64,000 bases of DNA from Calothrix brevissima NIES-22 (GCF_002367995.1 NZ_AP018207.1:372001-436000), one strand, 5' to 3'; positions 18,175 through 28,366 are shown, counted from the stretch's first letter. Translations and numbers: made by a program. Notes: generated from the sequence alone by a model not told the origin.

Positions 18175-19090
18175 AAAACAGCCACAGCCAAAAGGGTAAT
18201 GTAATCAGTAGTATAAAAGCTCCGGCGGCTAGGGCGGTGACGGCTAAATCGCGGTCGAGATTGAAGGTTTCCGCTAGTACCAGGGTAGCAAATGCAGGTG
18301 GCATAGCCATTTGCAAAACAATTACTTTGGCAGCTGAACCTGTGACGCCAAACCATCCTAAGGTACTGCCGAGAATGAGGGGGACTAAGATCATTTTAAT
18401 TGCCAAGCTAATGCCTACCTGTGGCAAGCTTCTCCAAGATTTTAGCTGTGACAGTCGCATCCCAATGAGAACTAGGGATAAAGTTATGGCAATCCAAGCT
18501 AATTTATCCATGTAGAATGCTACTAAGTGGGGAATTTTCACTTGGCGCAAGAGTAAGCCAAAAGCGAAACTCCACAAAGCAGGATTAATTAAGATTGCTT
18601 TAGTTATCTGCTGATGGTTGTTGATATTGTTGCCAAATCTTGCTGCTAGGGCAACGCCTAAGCCATAAGCACCAAATACTGTGCCCAAGAGATCGTAAAA
18701 TAAAGCCCAAGCAAAGTATTGTTGTCCTACCATTGCTAAGGTGATGGGAAAACCCAGGTAACCTGTATTACCTACCATCGCAGCTAACAACAAACTCCCT
18801 TGCGTTGGTTGTTGGGGCATGGTATTTGTCACATAGGTTTGTCCTTTAATTGCTAACCAAGCTAATAATGCTCCTAGTAAAATAGCGAGGTATGCGATCG
18901 CAGGTGCAATCCAAATTTGTCCCGAAAGGTCAGCTTGATATAAGAAAGATACTATGCTTATCGGTACTCCCAGATAAAAGAGGAAATGACCTACAACTGA
19001 GGGAACCGTGCTTGGTAGCTTACGTCCCAAAATGAATCCTAACAGGACTAGTCCCACTAGCTTGACATATAGCTCGAAAAGATTTGTCAA
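18173..19090 (-). CDS. AEC (auxin efflux carrier) family transporter
   Basis: 305 residues and about nine to ten membrane helices. Family features are GFILGRKLPS near the N-terminus, the conserved MVGNTGYLGFPITLAMVG motif after the fourth helix, and the C-terminal half ending MAMPPAFATLVLAETFNLD. Bacterial AEC members export organic anions such as malate or malonate; the substrate is not readable here. The promoter lies in 19091-19300, shared with a divergent carboxypeptidase gene. Confidence 0.88.
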   Translation of the reverse strand: MTNLFELYVKLVGLVLLGFILGRKLPSTVPSVVGHFLFYLGVPISIVSFLYQADLSGQIWIAPAIAYLAILLGALLAWLAIKGQTYVTNTMPQQPTQGSLLLAAMVGNTGYLGFPITLAMVGQQYFAWALFYDLLGTVFGAYGLGVALAARFGNNINNHQQITKAILINPALWSFAFGLLLRQVKIPHLVAFYMDKLAWIAITLSLVLIGMRLSQLKSWRSLPQVGISLAIKMILVPLILGSTLGWFGVTGSAAKVIVLQMAMPPAFATLVLAETFNLDRDLAVTALAAGAFILLITLPFWLWLF

Positions 19091-19230
19091 GATCTCACCT
19101 AAAAAATATAGATGTCAAATGCTAGCGCTTGCGTTTATTTTTTTCCAGTCTAAAATCTGTTATGGCTATTGAAACAAGACAGCTAATCAAGAGAAAATCT
19201 CAGCACCAAATATGAAAATTTTTCTTAAGA

Positions 19231-19285
19231 GTCAACAGTCAACCGTCAACAGTCAACAGTCAACAGTCAACCGTCAACAGTCAAC
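19231..19285. repeat. heptanucleotide STRR (GTCAACA/GTCAACC)
   Basis: Eight units immediately upstream of the ribosome site of the VanY-like gene. Confidence 0.9.
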
Positions 19286-19311
19286 GCTATTTTCAAGCTA
19301 GGAGAGAATTC

Positions 19312-20148
19312 TTGAATAAAGCTGGGTTTTCTGGAGAACCTCAACACTCTTCGGCTGCTTCTGGGGATGATATTCCAGCAGCTTTACGCGATACTCCCGA
19401 TCCAAAACCGAAAATGCGCGTCCAACCTCTAGTTTTGCTGATTGGTGGAGCATTGACTTTTGTCCTGCTTGCTGTCAGTAGTGGCTTTGTCTTTTTTATC
19501 CTTTCACCTAAAAGAATCGCTAATTCTCAACCTTCTCCGACTCTTTCCCCGACAGAAACACCAATATCTAACAATTCTGGCGAATCTCAAACTAATAATA
19601 GCGATAGTATATTAGGGCATTTAGCATATACAGAAGCGCCAGAATCTGATTTAACAGTAGTTTCTGGACGAGTGAGAATGCGCACAGCAGCTGCGGAAAG
19701 GTTTCGTGAGATGGTAAGATCTGCACGCCAATCTGGTGTCAGTTTAGTCCCAATTTCTGGCTTTCGCTCTGTGAAGGAGCAGGAACAGTTATTTTTTGGT
19801 GTGGGTGCGCAACGCAATCAAACCCCCGCCGAAAGAGCAGCTTTAAGCGCGCCTCCCGGTCATAGCGAACACCACACTGGCTATGCTGTAGATGTTGGTG
19901 ATGGCTCAGTTCCAGCCACAAATCTCCAAGCTAACTTTGACAATACCAGAGCTTATAAGTGGTTAGAAGCCAATGCTGCCCGTTTTGGCTTTGAGATGTC
20001 CTTTCCTAAGGATAATGCCCAAGGTGTGAGTTATGAACCTTGGCACTGGCGTTTTGTAGGCGATCGCGATAGTTTAGAAACTTTCTACAAAGCTAAGAAC
20101 CTCAAACCTAAGCCTAGTCCTACAGTAGCGCCGGAATCAACGCCTTAG
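19312..20148 (+). CDS. membrane-anchored D-alanyl-D-alanine carboxypeptidase (VanY/LAS family)
   Basis: 278 residues from a TTG start, supported by a good ribosome site (aggagag) five to six bases upstream. Residues 1-40 are cytoplasmic, a single membrane helix spans about 42-64, a Ser/Thr/Pro-rich linker follows, and the catalytic VanY domain covers about 105-260. Zinc-site motifs are SEHHTGYAVDVGD (SxHxxGxAxD) and EPWHWRFVG; SGFRSVKEQEQLF is the substrate-side motif. It would trim peptidoglycan stem peptides in the periplasm. A hairpin terminator follows at 20285. Confidence 0.92.
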   Translation: MNKAGFSGEPQHSSAASGDDIPAALRDTPDPKPKMRVQPLVLLIGGALTFVLLAVSSGFVFFILSPKRIANSQPSPTLSPTETPISNNSGESQTNNSDSILGHLAYTEAPESDLTVVSGRVRMRTAAAERFREMVRSARQSGVSLVPISGFRSVKEQEQLFFGVGAQRNQTPAERAALSAPPGHSEHHTGYAVDVGDGSVPATNLQANFDNTRAYKWLEANAARFGFEMSFPKDNAQGVSYEPWHWRFVGDRDSLETFYKAKNLKPKPSPTVAPESTP

Positions 20149-20799
20149 TAATTCGTAATTCGTAATTCGTAATTCGTAATTACCTATGGAGTGGATTTTA
20201 TTCATGATGGTCAATGGCAAAGATATTTTACGCTTAAAACTACAACAACTGACCACTGACCACTGACTACTGACAAAAATAAATACAGAGTAAAAAATCT
20301 GCTTTTTACTCTGTTTTTACCTATGTATCTGCACCCTCAATATTTGTGATGCCTTTTGCTTTCTATCTCATAGTTTAAATTTATTTAGCAATCTTCTCAT
20401 CTGTCTTACGATAGGTTTCAAAATATATTTAGTTGTTTAATTATCTTAGGTTTTTGTAATTATCAAAACTGAGTAATAATCTCTAATTAATCAGGAAACA
20501 TTTAGCACATTTTAAATTTTTGTCTTTGTAGAATTCCATACTTAATCTCAGTTAGATAAATATGCTTTGAAGTAATAAAACAATCACATATGTATCATGA
20601 TTTTTGCGGAAGCTGATTTTATATTTAATCGCTAAGACCTGACTCCAAGTAGTTTTCTAACTAATTTGATTTTTATGGACAAAAAAGATGTAAGAGTTAA
20701 AATAAGATAGATTACTTAGAAGCGATCGCTCTTTTGACTCAGCATTACCATAAAATATGGGTAATTAAGATTAATTCTGTGTTCCTCAGTGCTGAAAAA
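20149..20799. other. intergenic region with STRR and terminator
   Basis: About 650 bp. It starts with five units of gtaattc (20149-20180), then gaccact-type units near 20250-20272 and the terminator at 20285. The remaining 480 bp is AT-rich with no reading frame or structure I can support. Confidence 0.6.
20285..20318 (+). terminator. intrinsic terminator after the VanY-like gene
   Basis: A 12-bp perfect stem (acagagtaaaaa with its complement), 6-nt loop, then five T residues. Confidence 0.75.
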
Positions 20800-21885
20800 T
20801 TAGCGTGATGGGCGAAATATTACGCGTCCTGGTGACTCTTCTTGATTAATTCGCGCATAGACTCGCAGACAAGCTAAGACTTCCCCTGGATTACCGCCAC
20901 AATCAAGTTGCAAGTCGTCTTTGGTTAAGGCGCAGATATCGGCGTAAAGCCCTGATAATTGGCGTATTCTGACATCATTACCTGCATTATTTGCGTTATC
21001 AACAAATTTTTTTAGCATTCGCCGTGATTCTTGTTGTAGTTTACCCCACCAGGAATAGCGATCGCTTGGTGGGATAAATACTAAGGAATGGATGGCTTCA
21101 TCTATGTCAATCCAAGCACGTAGAGTTAATAATGCGTCAGTGTTTTCCACGGCTTTTTGGGTGCGTTGAAAGCGTTCTGTTAAGGCTTCAATATATTGAT
21201 TTTGCTGTTCTGGTTTGGCGTGTAAGGAGACGATATCGAAGCTGAAAACGCTTTTTAAAGCATGATGTAAGTCTGGTTCTATTTCAATAAAATTAATACA
21301 AAAAAATAAGTAACCTGCAAGTAAGTTTATATCTTTTGATTCGGTATTTTGTTTGGTTTGGGTATAAGATAACGCTTTTTGAGATAGGCTTAAACCTTTA
21401 GTTTGAATTGTACCGCTAAGTCCAGGGTAAATAATTTCGTCGCGGATGAAGGGTAAGGGGTAGAGGTTGGAAGTATCTTCTACTGCACCAATTTCTTGGG
21501 CTAAAGTCAAGGCGCGTTGACGCCAAGTAGATGCTAATTCTTCGGGAATTCGTAGGAGTTTACGTTGTATTTCGTTCCATAATTCTGCGTCTGTTTGGCT
21601 TTGGAGGGTGTTATTTCCTAAATATAATTTGAGGTCTTTATCGGTGTCGAATTCTTGTTTGAGTTGGCTGAGTTTTAGTTCATTATTGGGGGTTTGTTGG
21701 GGAGATTTGGGTTGTAATAAGTTATGGATTTCTTGCAGTATTTCTTCACATAATTTAGCGCCTGGATCTAGGGGATGTTCTGTTTGAGCTTGCCGTAATG
21801 TGGCGGCGATTCCGTGGAGGCTATAGCGTAATATTTGGGCTAGTTGGGAGTTTTCTGTTTGTAAGAGTTGGCGTAGGTTTTCCAT
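20800..21885 (-). CDS. protein of unknown function, third gene of the GTPase/Hsp70-like cluster
   Basis: 361 residues, almost wholly alpha-helical in composition, no signal peptide or membrane segment. Residues 1-60 are Gln/Leu-rich helices (LRQLLQTENSQLAQILRYSL); the rest is acidic and soluble, ending in LRVYARINQEESPGRVIF. I do not recognise it. It lies 146 bp downstream of the Hsp70-like gene, with a dispersed repeat in the gap, and all three genes share a strand. By position it could match SrfA of SrfABC-type operons, but I see no sequence hallmark to confirm that. Confidence 0.75.
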   Translation of the reverse strand: MENLRQLLQTENSQLAQILRYSLHGIAATLRQAQTEHPLDPGAKLCEEILQEIHNLLQPKSPQQTPNNELKLSQLKQEFDTDKDLKLYLGNNTLQSQTDAELWNEIQRKLLRIPEELASTWRQRALTLAQEIGAVEDTSNLYPLPFIRDEIIYPGLSGTIQTKGLSLSQKALSYTQTKQNTESKDINLLAGYLFFCINFIEIEPDLHHALKSVFSFDIVSLHAKPEQQNQYIEALTERFQRTQKAVENTDALLTLRAWIDIDEAIHSLVFIPPSDRYSWWGKLQQESRRMLKKFVDNANNAGNDVRIRQLSGLYADICALTKDDLQLDCGGNPGEVLACLRVYARINQEESPGRVIFRPSR

Positions 21886-22031
21886 GAGTGTCGCCTCCAG
21901 GTTATTTATTTTTTTTAATTAACCGCCAAGACGCCAAGGACGCCAAGGAAGAGAGATGAAACCGCAGAGACGCGGAGGACACAGAGGAAGAGTTTTTCTC
22001 TGCGTCTTTGCGTCTTTGCGTGAGGTAATTC
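21886..22031. repeat. dispersed repeat (gccaaggac / ctttgcgtc units)
   Basis: Short units gccaagac/gccaagg followed by their rough inverted counterpart ctctgcgtctttgcgtc. The same element type occurs at 25010-25090 within this cluster and at about 32357-32391. Confidence 0.75.
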
Positions 22032-24992
22032 CTAATGAATTCCGCAGAAGGGATCGCGTTCTTTATCTACTTCGTTGGGTTGCAGTTCTAATTCGGCGCG
22101 ATAAACACATCCTGGTTGTTTGAGGCTTTCTTGGATGTTTGATGTCCAGTAAGGTACTTCACCTGCGTGCATTCTTAAAATACCTTTGTTGTCGAGGGTG
22201 ACGCGATATTGGCAAGGGTAATCTGTGGTGACATCTGGTTTAGTTAATGCGCCGATACGTATCCATTTTTTTGTGTTGGTTTCTGCGTCTGTTTGTACTA
22301 CATAAAAGGTATGTTCTCCGTTTTTAGGGAAGGGTGGTAAGGGATTACTAATTAATCCTTTTCCTGGTTCGGGTGAACCATCGCGGATGTAATGAAATTC
22401 TTGCAGGGATTTACTAATATCTTTGTCAGCTTCAAAGACTAAATGATAAGCGTCTGGTTGATCTACTGTGGCTGATTCGATGACGTTGATGGCTATATCG
22501 CCATCGTTTAAGTCTTTTTTGGGACGTTCAACGGCTATATTCCATTTCAATTTACCATCAGCAAATAATGTAAATGTTTGTGAGGCGGCGGAGATGACGG
22601 AGGTGACATCAATACCGGGAACATCTATTAGGTAATGGGGGTTTCCTTGGCAAAGTAAAACGCTAAATTGCAGGGTTTGATCGATTTCAAATTGGACTTT
22701 GATTTTTTTGAGAAAGTCGGGTTCTAAAAATCCGAGTTTCTCCATTAAGGTTTTACCGTCGAAGCTACCCCAGAGTCTTAAATCGCCGTCTTCGTAGTCT
22801 TGGCGATAAATAATGTTAGTTAATTGTATCCCTTGCCATTCTGTGCGGACTTTGGCGACGTTTTCATCTGCTGCTAGTTGATAAAGTTCTTGTCCGGCTT
22901 TAAATATTGTTAGGAGTTCGTTGCTTTGGGTTTTGCGTTTGAAGTTGCAAGGTAAGTAATAAAATAGGTTTTTGACATCAATTTCTAGTTGATTTGCACC
23001 TTTACGAAGTAATCCTTTTGACTCTTCGGGGTCGAATCTTAATCTACGTAGTTTCTCGGCGTAGCAAGCACCGGCTGATGTGGCTAGTTTAGTAAATTCT
23101 AATACAAAGGTGATGCGTTCGGGGTTCCAGACGAAGTAGGGAGATTTGCTAAATTCTTGGTAGATGGAACGCTGTACGAGGTCGAGGCTGCAAGTTTTAC
23201 CGGATAAAATTAGCCAGTCTACTTTGTGAGTATTCCAGGGGTCTATGGTGCTATCTTGGGGACGGAGGCGGCTATCCATGAGTCCTTGGGCAATACCGAT
23301 CGCTTCTTTGATGGCTGATGATGCGGCGCGATCGAATTGTTGACTATCGATGGTGATGCAAATGCTACTAGTATCTTTGGCTTGGTATCTAATTCCACTT
23401 TGAGTGAGTAATTCGTAAATTTGCTGCTCTAAAAGGCTGAAGGTTAAGATTGAAGAGTTTTCTGGCGGCTTTTGTCCGAGTTTGATTTTGGCAGCTTCGG
23501 CATGATCCCACAATGTATAAAATGTTTGTAGGCGTTGGGGTGCTTGTTGCCAGCGAGTAGGTAAAACTTTTTCGGCTGTATCTAAAGCGTCTTTATAAGC
23601 GGCGTCTCCTTCGGGGTTTTCTTTATCTAAACATTTTAAAATACTGCCGCTTTTGAATTGTCCGTTTTCGAGAAAGCGTTCGTTTAATTCGGAGTTGATT
23701 AAGTCTTCTAGTTTGTCGCTTTCTAAATTTCCGGTGGAAACTGCTGTTAATAAAAAATCAGCGATCGCTATTTTTAACAGCCTGAATATTCTCAGGGTAA
23801 TTAATTCGCCGCCTAGCTGTAAATGTCCCGATGAACCTAATAGTTTGGGGGTGAGTTTATAGTAGCGTCCGCCTAAACCTCTGTCTTCGTTATCGGCAAA
23901 GAATGGGGTTTTATCTTCTAAAGTAAGTTCAATTAAAGCTAAGTCTGTAGTTCCCCCACCAATATCTAAAACTAAAACATTTTGTGACCATTTATTCCCG
24001 ACTTGACGACAGCGAGTTTTAAAAGATTCAATCCCAATATTCAGATTCCCGCCAAATTCTCGCCAGAGGAAAAATATCGCTACAGAAACGGCTTCATCAT
24101 AAGCAGTTTGGACATCATCAAGTCCTAATTTTTCAACTAATTCTTTAACTTCTTTCCGCACTACAGGCGGCGCAACGGTGGGATAGGTAACAACGGCGGA
24201 AAGAAAATCACCTTCAGAAAATCTGCGTCTGGCGCGTTTGCGATAGTCTTCGGTTAATTCAATTAAATGTCCCCAAGCTGCTTGTACTAATTGGTTAACA
24301 TTTATTGTTTCTTCCGCCTCATCTAAGATAACGGGAAAAGAACGATCCTGGCCAAAATAGCGTTTGGGGGAGTGATGAAAGCGGCTGATAATTTCCTTTA
24401 AAGCGCTGCTAGTTCCTTGAGCGATCGCTTTTTTTCTGTTATCGCTGGCTTCTCTCCCCATTTTCAGTTTTAAAGCGGCTAATTTAGCGATTTCTAACTC
24501 GCTTTTAATTTCCGTGCTGCGCCTATCGATATCTAATACAACGGGGATGAGATTTTGTGATTCGAGGGTGGGAACGCGGAAGACTTCATGATATATCTGA
24601 TAAAGTTTTTTACTCACAGCACGCCGAAAGCGATCGCTTGTTCCTAAGCATAGTTCAATTTGGCGCAGTGCTTCTAAAAATCGTTCTCGGTTATCGCTGG
24701 CAAACACTTCGTATAAGCGGCTGGGTTCTATTTCGAGGTTTTTACTAATGTCAGCAATAAACTTTTCCCAGTCGCTAGCACTGACATCTGGTAAAGCATC
24801 TGTAGCGGGGGAACTTAACCATTGTGCCATGCGATCGCGCAGTCGCATTTCTTGTTCTTTGGGTAATACTTCGGCGATGGGGACTTCAATGGGATCGAAA
24901 AGTGTCACTGTAGAATTGGATGTGCCAAAGTCTAAAGCAAACCATCCGGGGAATCTTTTTTGTTGTTGGTTATTGGTTTGGGAGGAGTTCAT
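22032..24992 (-). CDS. Hsp70/actin-fold ATPase, SrfB-like
   Basis: 986 residues. Actin-superfamily nucleotide motifs in order: phosphate-1 ALDFGTSNSTVTLFDP (19-34), phosphate-2 VLVLDIGGGTTDLALIEL (339-356) and adenosine motif DWLILSGKT (592-600). Long insertions separate them, and about 300 C-terminal residues of beta-rich sequence follow the ATPase core. It is far longer than DnaK (about 640) and lacks a recognisable DnaK substrate domain. Size and architecture fit the SrfB family of Hsp70-like proteins (about 1000 residues), which is encoded next to SrfC-type GTPases. Function is unknown; I infer an ATP-driven partner of the upstream dynamin-like GTPase. The gap to that gene is 104 bp. Confidence 0.85.
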   Translation of the reverse strand: MNSSQTNNQQQKRFPGWFALDFGTSNSTVTLFDPIEVPIAEVLPKEQEMRLRDRMAQWLSSPATDALPDVSASDWEKFIADISKNLEIEPSRLYEVFASDNRERFLEALRQIELCLGTSDRFRRAVSKKLYQIYHEVFRVPTLESQNLIPVVLDIDRRSTEIKSELEIAKLAALKLKMGREASDNRKKAIAQGTSSALKEIISRFHHSPKRYFGQDRSFPVILDEAEETINVNQLVQAAWGHLIELTEDYRKRARRRFSEGDFLSAVVTYPTVAPPVVRKEVKELVEKLGLDDVQTAYDEAVSVAIFFLWREFGGNLNIGIESFKTRCRQVGNKWSQNVLVLDIGGGTTDLALIELTLEDKTPFFADNEDRGLGGRYYKLTPKLLGSSGHLQLGGELITLRIFRLLKIAIADFLLTAVSTGNLESDKLEDLINSELNERFLENGQFKSGSILKCLDKENPEGDAAYKDALDTAEKVLPTRWQQAPQRLQTFYTLWDHAEAAKIKLGQKPPENSSILTFSLLEQQIYELLTQSGIRYQAKDTSSICITIDSQQFDRAASSAIKEAIGIAQGLMDSRLRPQDSTIDPWNTHKVDWLILSGKTCSLDLVQRSIYQEFSKSPYFVWNPERITFVLEFTKLATSAGACYAEKLRRLRFDPEESKGLLRKGANQLEIDVKNLFYYLPCNFKRKTQSNELLTIFKAGQELYQLAADENVAKVRTEWQGIQLTNIIYRQDYEDGDLRLWGSFDGKTLMEKLGFLEPDFLKKIKVQFEIDQTLQFSVLLCQGNPHYLIDVPGIDVTSVISAASQTFTLFADGKLKWNIAVERPKKDLNDGDIAINVIESATVDQPDAYHLVFEADKDISKSLQEFHYIRDGSPEPGKGLISNPLPPFPKNGEHTFYVVQTDAETNTKKWIRIGALTKPDVTTDYPCQYRVTLDNKGILRMHAGEVPYWTSNIQESLKQPGCVYRAELELQPNEVDKERDPFCGIH

Positions 24993-25096
24993 GGTGTTGA
25001 AGGGTTATTTTTTTTAACGCAAAGGGGCGCAAAGGTTGGCGCGGAGGTTCGCAAAGTTTTTTCTCTGTGTTCTCTGCGTCTCTGCGGTTCATTTTC
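24993..25096. repeat. dispersed repeat (gcaaagg / ctctgcgtc units)
   Basis: Between the GTPase and Hsp70-like genes: gcaaaggggcgcaaaggttg on the left and ctctgtgttctctgcgtctc on the right, the same family as 21886-22031. Confidence 0.75.
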
Positions 25097-27625
25097 CTAA
25101 TAATCAATCTCAGAAACATCGGACAGAATTTGCAACCAAGTAGGAATTGCTAGTTGTGAGGATTCACCAGCTGCTAGATATCTCAGCAATTCTTCCTTCT
25201 TAGAAAGATTTTGCAAACTGGGAATAATTTGATCCAAAACCCCAGCTAATTCCCCATTTACTTGCTGATTAACTTCACTTACATATTGCACTAAATGCAG
25301 ACTCGCACTAGCAGTAATTTCATCCCGCAAGCGCAATACAAAAAGCTGATGATTGTTCGATTTGGTTAAACCATTTCTTTCAGGTGCCCAATCAAATATC
25401 TGTCCTATATTATGTTTTTCATCTTGATGCGCTAAGGGAAAGATGACTTCAGCAGCAATATTTTTTTCTCTATTTTCAATTTCCGAAATAATTGCCTCTT
25501 GCCATTTATTTGGATCGCAGCCTAACAGCAGTTTATAAAATAACTCGGCTTCTTCAATGCCAAATTTCGCTTCTATTTCGGCTTCTATTTCTGGGTTGAG
25601 ATTTGCTTGCAAATAATCCCGTTCTTTGGCGACAATATTTGATAACTTACTCAGTAAATCACCAATGGCTTGACGAATGCGATCGCGGGCGAATTCTTCT
25701 ACTTCTTGAACTGTCTTAGCAAAGGTGGGATAAAAATCATCGCTTTTGGTAGGAATCGCTGTATTTACTCTATTTCCTCTATCAAATAATTTCCCGGCTG
25801 CACCTTTGGATTCAGTTAAGGAAATTGTGCCGTTGTTCGCTTTATTAAATAGTAAAGTCCACTGATTCCAATTGAGAATGCGGTATGTTAGCTCATCTTT
25901 AACAACATCGCTAACACCAATTCCTCTTCTATCTTTCAGTGGTTCCTTACCTAAATCTTTTTGGAAATTTCTGTAGGTTTTATCTAAATTTTCAATCGCC
26001 GCTCGTAATTCTAGCAAAGCTGGACTATCGGCGGTAGGCATACCTTGTTCTTGCATTTCATCCAGGATATTTTTTAAATTATCCTGTTGTATACGCACGT
26101 TATCAGCAGCCCTTTTGGTATCTTCATGGAGTTGCTTTAAGCCGTGATTAGCTACGTGTTTTTGAATTAATTCTCGCAGCTTACTAATCCCCCCATCTTG
26201 AGCAAAGTAGCCTAATTGTCTACCTAAATAATTACGCGCATCGGTTGCTAATAAATTCTCGCTTAACTGTCCCCATTTATCTTGTAAGCGTTTGGAACGA
26301 TCTAAATAATCGGGATAATCTAGATTAGCTAAAAATTCCGGCGAACCTGCTTTGACGGAAGTGGAACGTTTCGCTAACTCTGCTAGTCCTAAAAGTGGTG
26401 ATAGTAAAACAATTCTATCTTTTTGGCTGGTAAATGCGTTAGCAGCATCAAGGGTAGTTTGCAGAACTTTTAACTTTTGAAAAACCTGACTTTCATGTAA
26501 AGGATTATCGATACTATCTTGAATTAATTGGTCTAATTCTCTTTCTCCCCCTTCACTATCCAGAGGTAGTTGATCAAAGCGTCCCACACCTACTAAAATT
26601 AAATCCTTAAGGTCTTGTCCCGGACGCTGTTGTTGCATCATGGTAAAGATTTTATTCGCGCGATCGCTTCCTGGTGATTTACCATTTAACAACACTAAAA
26701 TTGTTTGCACTTCCGCTAATTCGCGCAGTGATAAAAAAGTATCTCTAGCACCAGAATTCGCTGCACCTAATCCGGGAAAATCCAGCAAGATAAATTCCGA
26801 TGCACCCGTTACATCCCAAATTTCCCGTGAGATGTTCACATCAATATCTACACGGCGAATTAGGGGGAAACTATTTTGTAATAACTTAGCTGGTAATCTT
26901 TGCGGGGGACTGGGTAACTTGATATGTGCTGGCGGTAAATCGTCAAAGCTAATCGTTTGAATCGCCATTGGTTGCTCGACCAGCTTTAATCCTTCCCTGG
27001 CGGTGGTAGCATCAATTTGATAGGAACCACCACACATGACTTCGCCGTAGGCTTGGTAAGCGCGAACAAATATGACTAATTCACGCAGAATGTAACGCAA
27101 CTCTAAATTATTGCTATTTTTCCAGGTTTCCTCGCACCAATTGATAATATCCTTGGGTTCCTTCAACTTCGTCACCAGCGCGGGTAAAAGTCCAGCCGCT
27201 ACTGTGCGCCGATTTGCTTCGCCAATCATGAACCGCAGACAATCACTCACCCCTTCATGGGAAAGATACTCAACTGTAAAGTTGCCTAACTGTGTAGTGG
27301 CAAACCCATCCTGGGGTATGATGTGAATCGCTGTAACATTGCCCGTCGTAGGATTTTCGCTCACTGGTAAAGCATCAGCGTAGCCAATCAAGCTGCCTAA
27401 CAGCAAAGTTTTCCCGCTACTAAATTCACCCATCACCCCGATTTTCACTGGTGAAGTAGCAAGTTCTACTGTTTTCTGGGCAGCTTCCCGGAGGCGAAAC
27501 AGACTTTCATCAAGACTAGCTGGTACCCAATCTTCTTGCTTGGAGGGATATTCAGGCACAGAGTCCAATTTCTGGAGGATGAATTCGCCATATTTTTTAT
27601 AACGCTCCAGTTGTTCTGTTTCCAT
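25097..27625 (-). CDS. dynamin-like GTPase, SrfC-like
   Basis: 842 residues, cytoplasmic. G1 is GEFSSGKT (66-73), typical of bacterial dynamin-like proteins; G2 threonine lies in NPTTGNVT (91-98); G3 is LLDFPGLGA (281-289). G4 is non-canonical (VGVGRFDQL, 345-353). A long helical, coiled-coil-rich region follows (about 480-560 and beyond), as in dynamin stalks, with no obvious membrane helix. First gene of a three-gene same-strand set with an Hsp70-fold ATPase and a helical protein. SrfC proteins are GTPases of this size adjacent to SrfB, so I infer a cyanobacterial SrfBC-type system; its role (membrane, defence or effector) is unproven. Confidence 0.87.
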   Translation of the reverse strand: METEQLERYKKYGEFILQKLDSVPEYPSKQEDWVPASLDESLFRLREAAQKTVELATSPVKIGVMGEFSSGKTLLLGSLIGYADALPVSENPTTGNVTAIHIIPQDGFATTQLGNFTVEYLSHEGVSDCLRFMIGEANRRTVAAGLLPALVTKLKEPKDIINWCEETWKNSNNLELRYILRELVIFVRAYQAYGEVMCGGSYQIDATTAREGLKLVEQPMAIQTISFDDLPPAHIKLPSPPQRLPAKLLQNSFPLIRRVDIDVNISREIWDVTGASEFILLDFPGLGAANSGARDTFLSLRELAEVQTILVLLNGKSPGSDRANKIFTMMQQQRPGQDLKDLILVGVGRFDQLPLDSEGGERELDQLIQDSIDNPLHESQVFQKLKVLQTTLDAANAFTSQKDRIVLLSPLLGLAELAKRSTSVKAGSPEFLANLDYPDYLDRSKRLQDKWGQLSENLLATDARNYLGRQLGYFAQDGGISKLRELIQKHVANHGLKQLHEDTKRAADNVRIQQDNLKNILDEMQEQGMPTADSPALLELRAAIENLDKTYRNFQKDLGKEPLKDRRGIGVSDVVKDELTYRILNWNQWTLLFNKANNGTISLTESKGAAGKLFDRGNRVNTAIPTKSDDFYPTFAKTVQEVEEFARDRIRQAIGDLLSKLSNIVAKERDYLQANLNPEIEAEIEAKFGIEEAELFYKLLLGCDPNKWQEAIISEIENREKNIAAEVIFPLAHQDEKHNIGQIFDWAPERNGLTKSNNHQLFVLRLRDEITASASLHLVQYVSEVNQQVNGELAGVLDQIIPSLQNLSKKEELLRYLAAGESSQLAIPTWLQILSDVSEIDY

Positions 27626-27978
27626 AGAGTATTTTTTGCTCTAAGATAAATTGCTGTGAGTTTTATAACACAAAAAACCTGACCTTCGCCGTAGGTAAAT
27701 TTAAACTCACCACAGGTAGCGATCGCCACGAAACCCGCTCATGCTTACCAACGTCAATAAAAAAATTAACTATTTTTTAATAAAAAGATTTGTCTTAATA
27801 AACTATAAAATTGTGCTTTTTGTTAATGATTTTCTGGCTAATATATCAGATAATCAAACTCCAGCATTCTCAAACATTAAGTGCATCTCACATAACTGCT
27901 TAATAGTGGCATAAAAAGCAGAAAGATAGATTAAGGTGCTGCATAGAGATTGATTTGGCAAACATGATTGGTGAGTTT

Positions 27979-28013
27979 CGCGATCGCTCTTAGCGCAGAA
28001 GAGTGCGATCGCG
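27979..28013. repeat. HIP1-anchored imperfect palindrome
   Basis: cgcgatcgctctt and aagagtgcgatcgcg form complementary arms with a one- to two-base bulge around a 7-nt loop. Confidence 0.7.
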
Positions 28014-28024
28014 ATTATTTATGT

Positions 28025-28115
28025 TTGTCAGTTGTCAGTTGTCAGTTGTCCTCCTTGTCTCCCTTGTCCTCCTTGTCTCCCTTGTCCCCCTGCCCCCTGC
28101 CCCCTGCCCCCTGCC
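28025..28115. repeat. compound STRR array
   Basis: Three block types in series: gtcagtt, then ccttgtctc/ccttgtcct, then ccccctg. Each is also found elsewhere in the window. Confidence 0.9.
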
Positions 28116-28366
28116 CAATGAGGGGAGTAAACCCTCTCCACAGCCATAGTTTTCCGTGTGAAAATCAGTTTCTACATATTTATACGGAGTCGAAGATTCC
28201 TCAAACCCCTGGCTGTCATGTATTCCATGCGGAGAATACTGGTTTACCAGTTGGTGTTTAAGAATCTTTGACAGATTCTTTACGTAAACTTAACTAAACT
28301 TTATTGAAAAAATAACCAGAAAGCTGTTTACTGAATAGTAATTCACTTTTTGCTGCAACATTTGAA

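Noticed and set aside
18135-18356. 73-codon minus-strand frame with GTRGTRGTRE end
   Set aside because: Shadow of the AEC gene and its following STRR.
27968-28261. 97-codon frame after the GTPase gene
   Set aside because: Half of it is translated STRR (SSLSPLSSLSPLSPCPLPP); the remainder is not recognisable.
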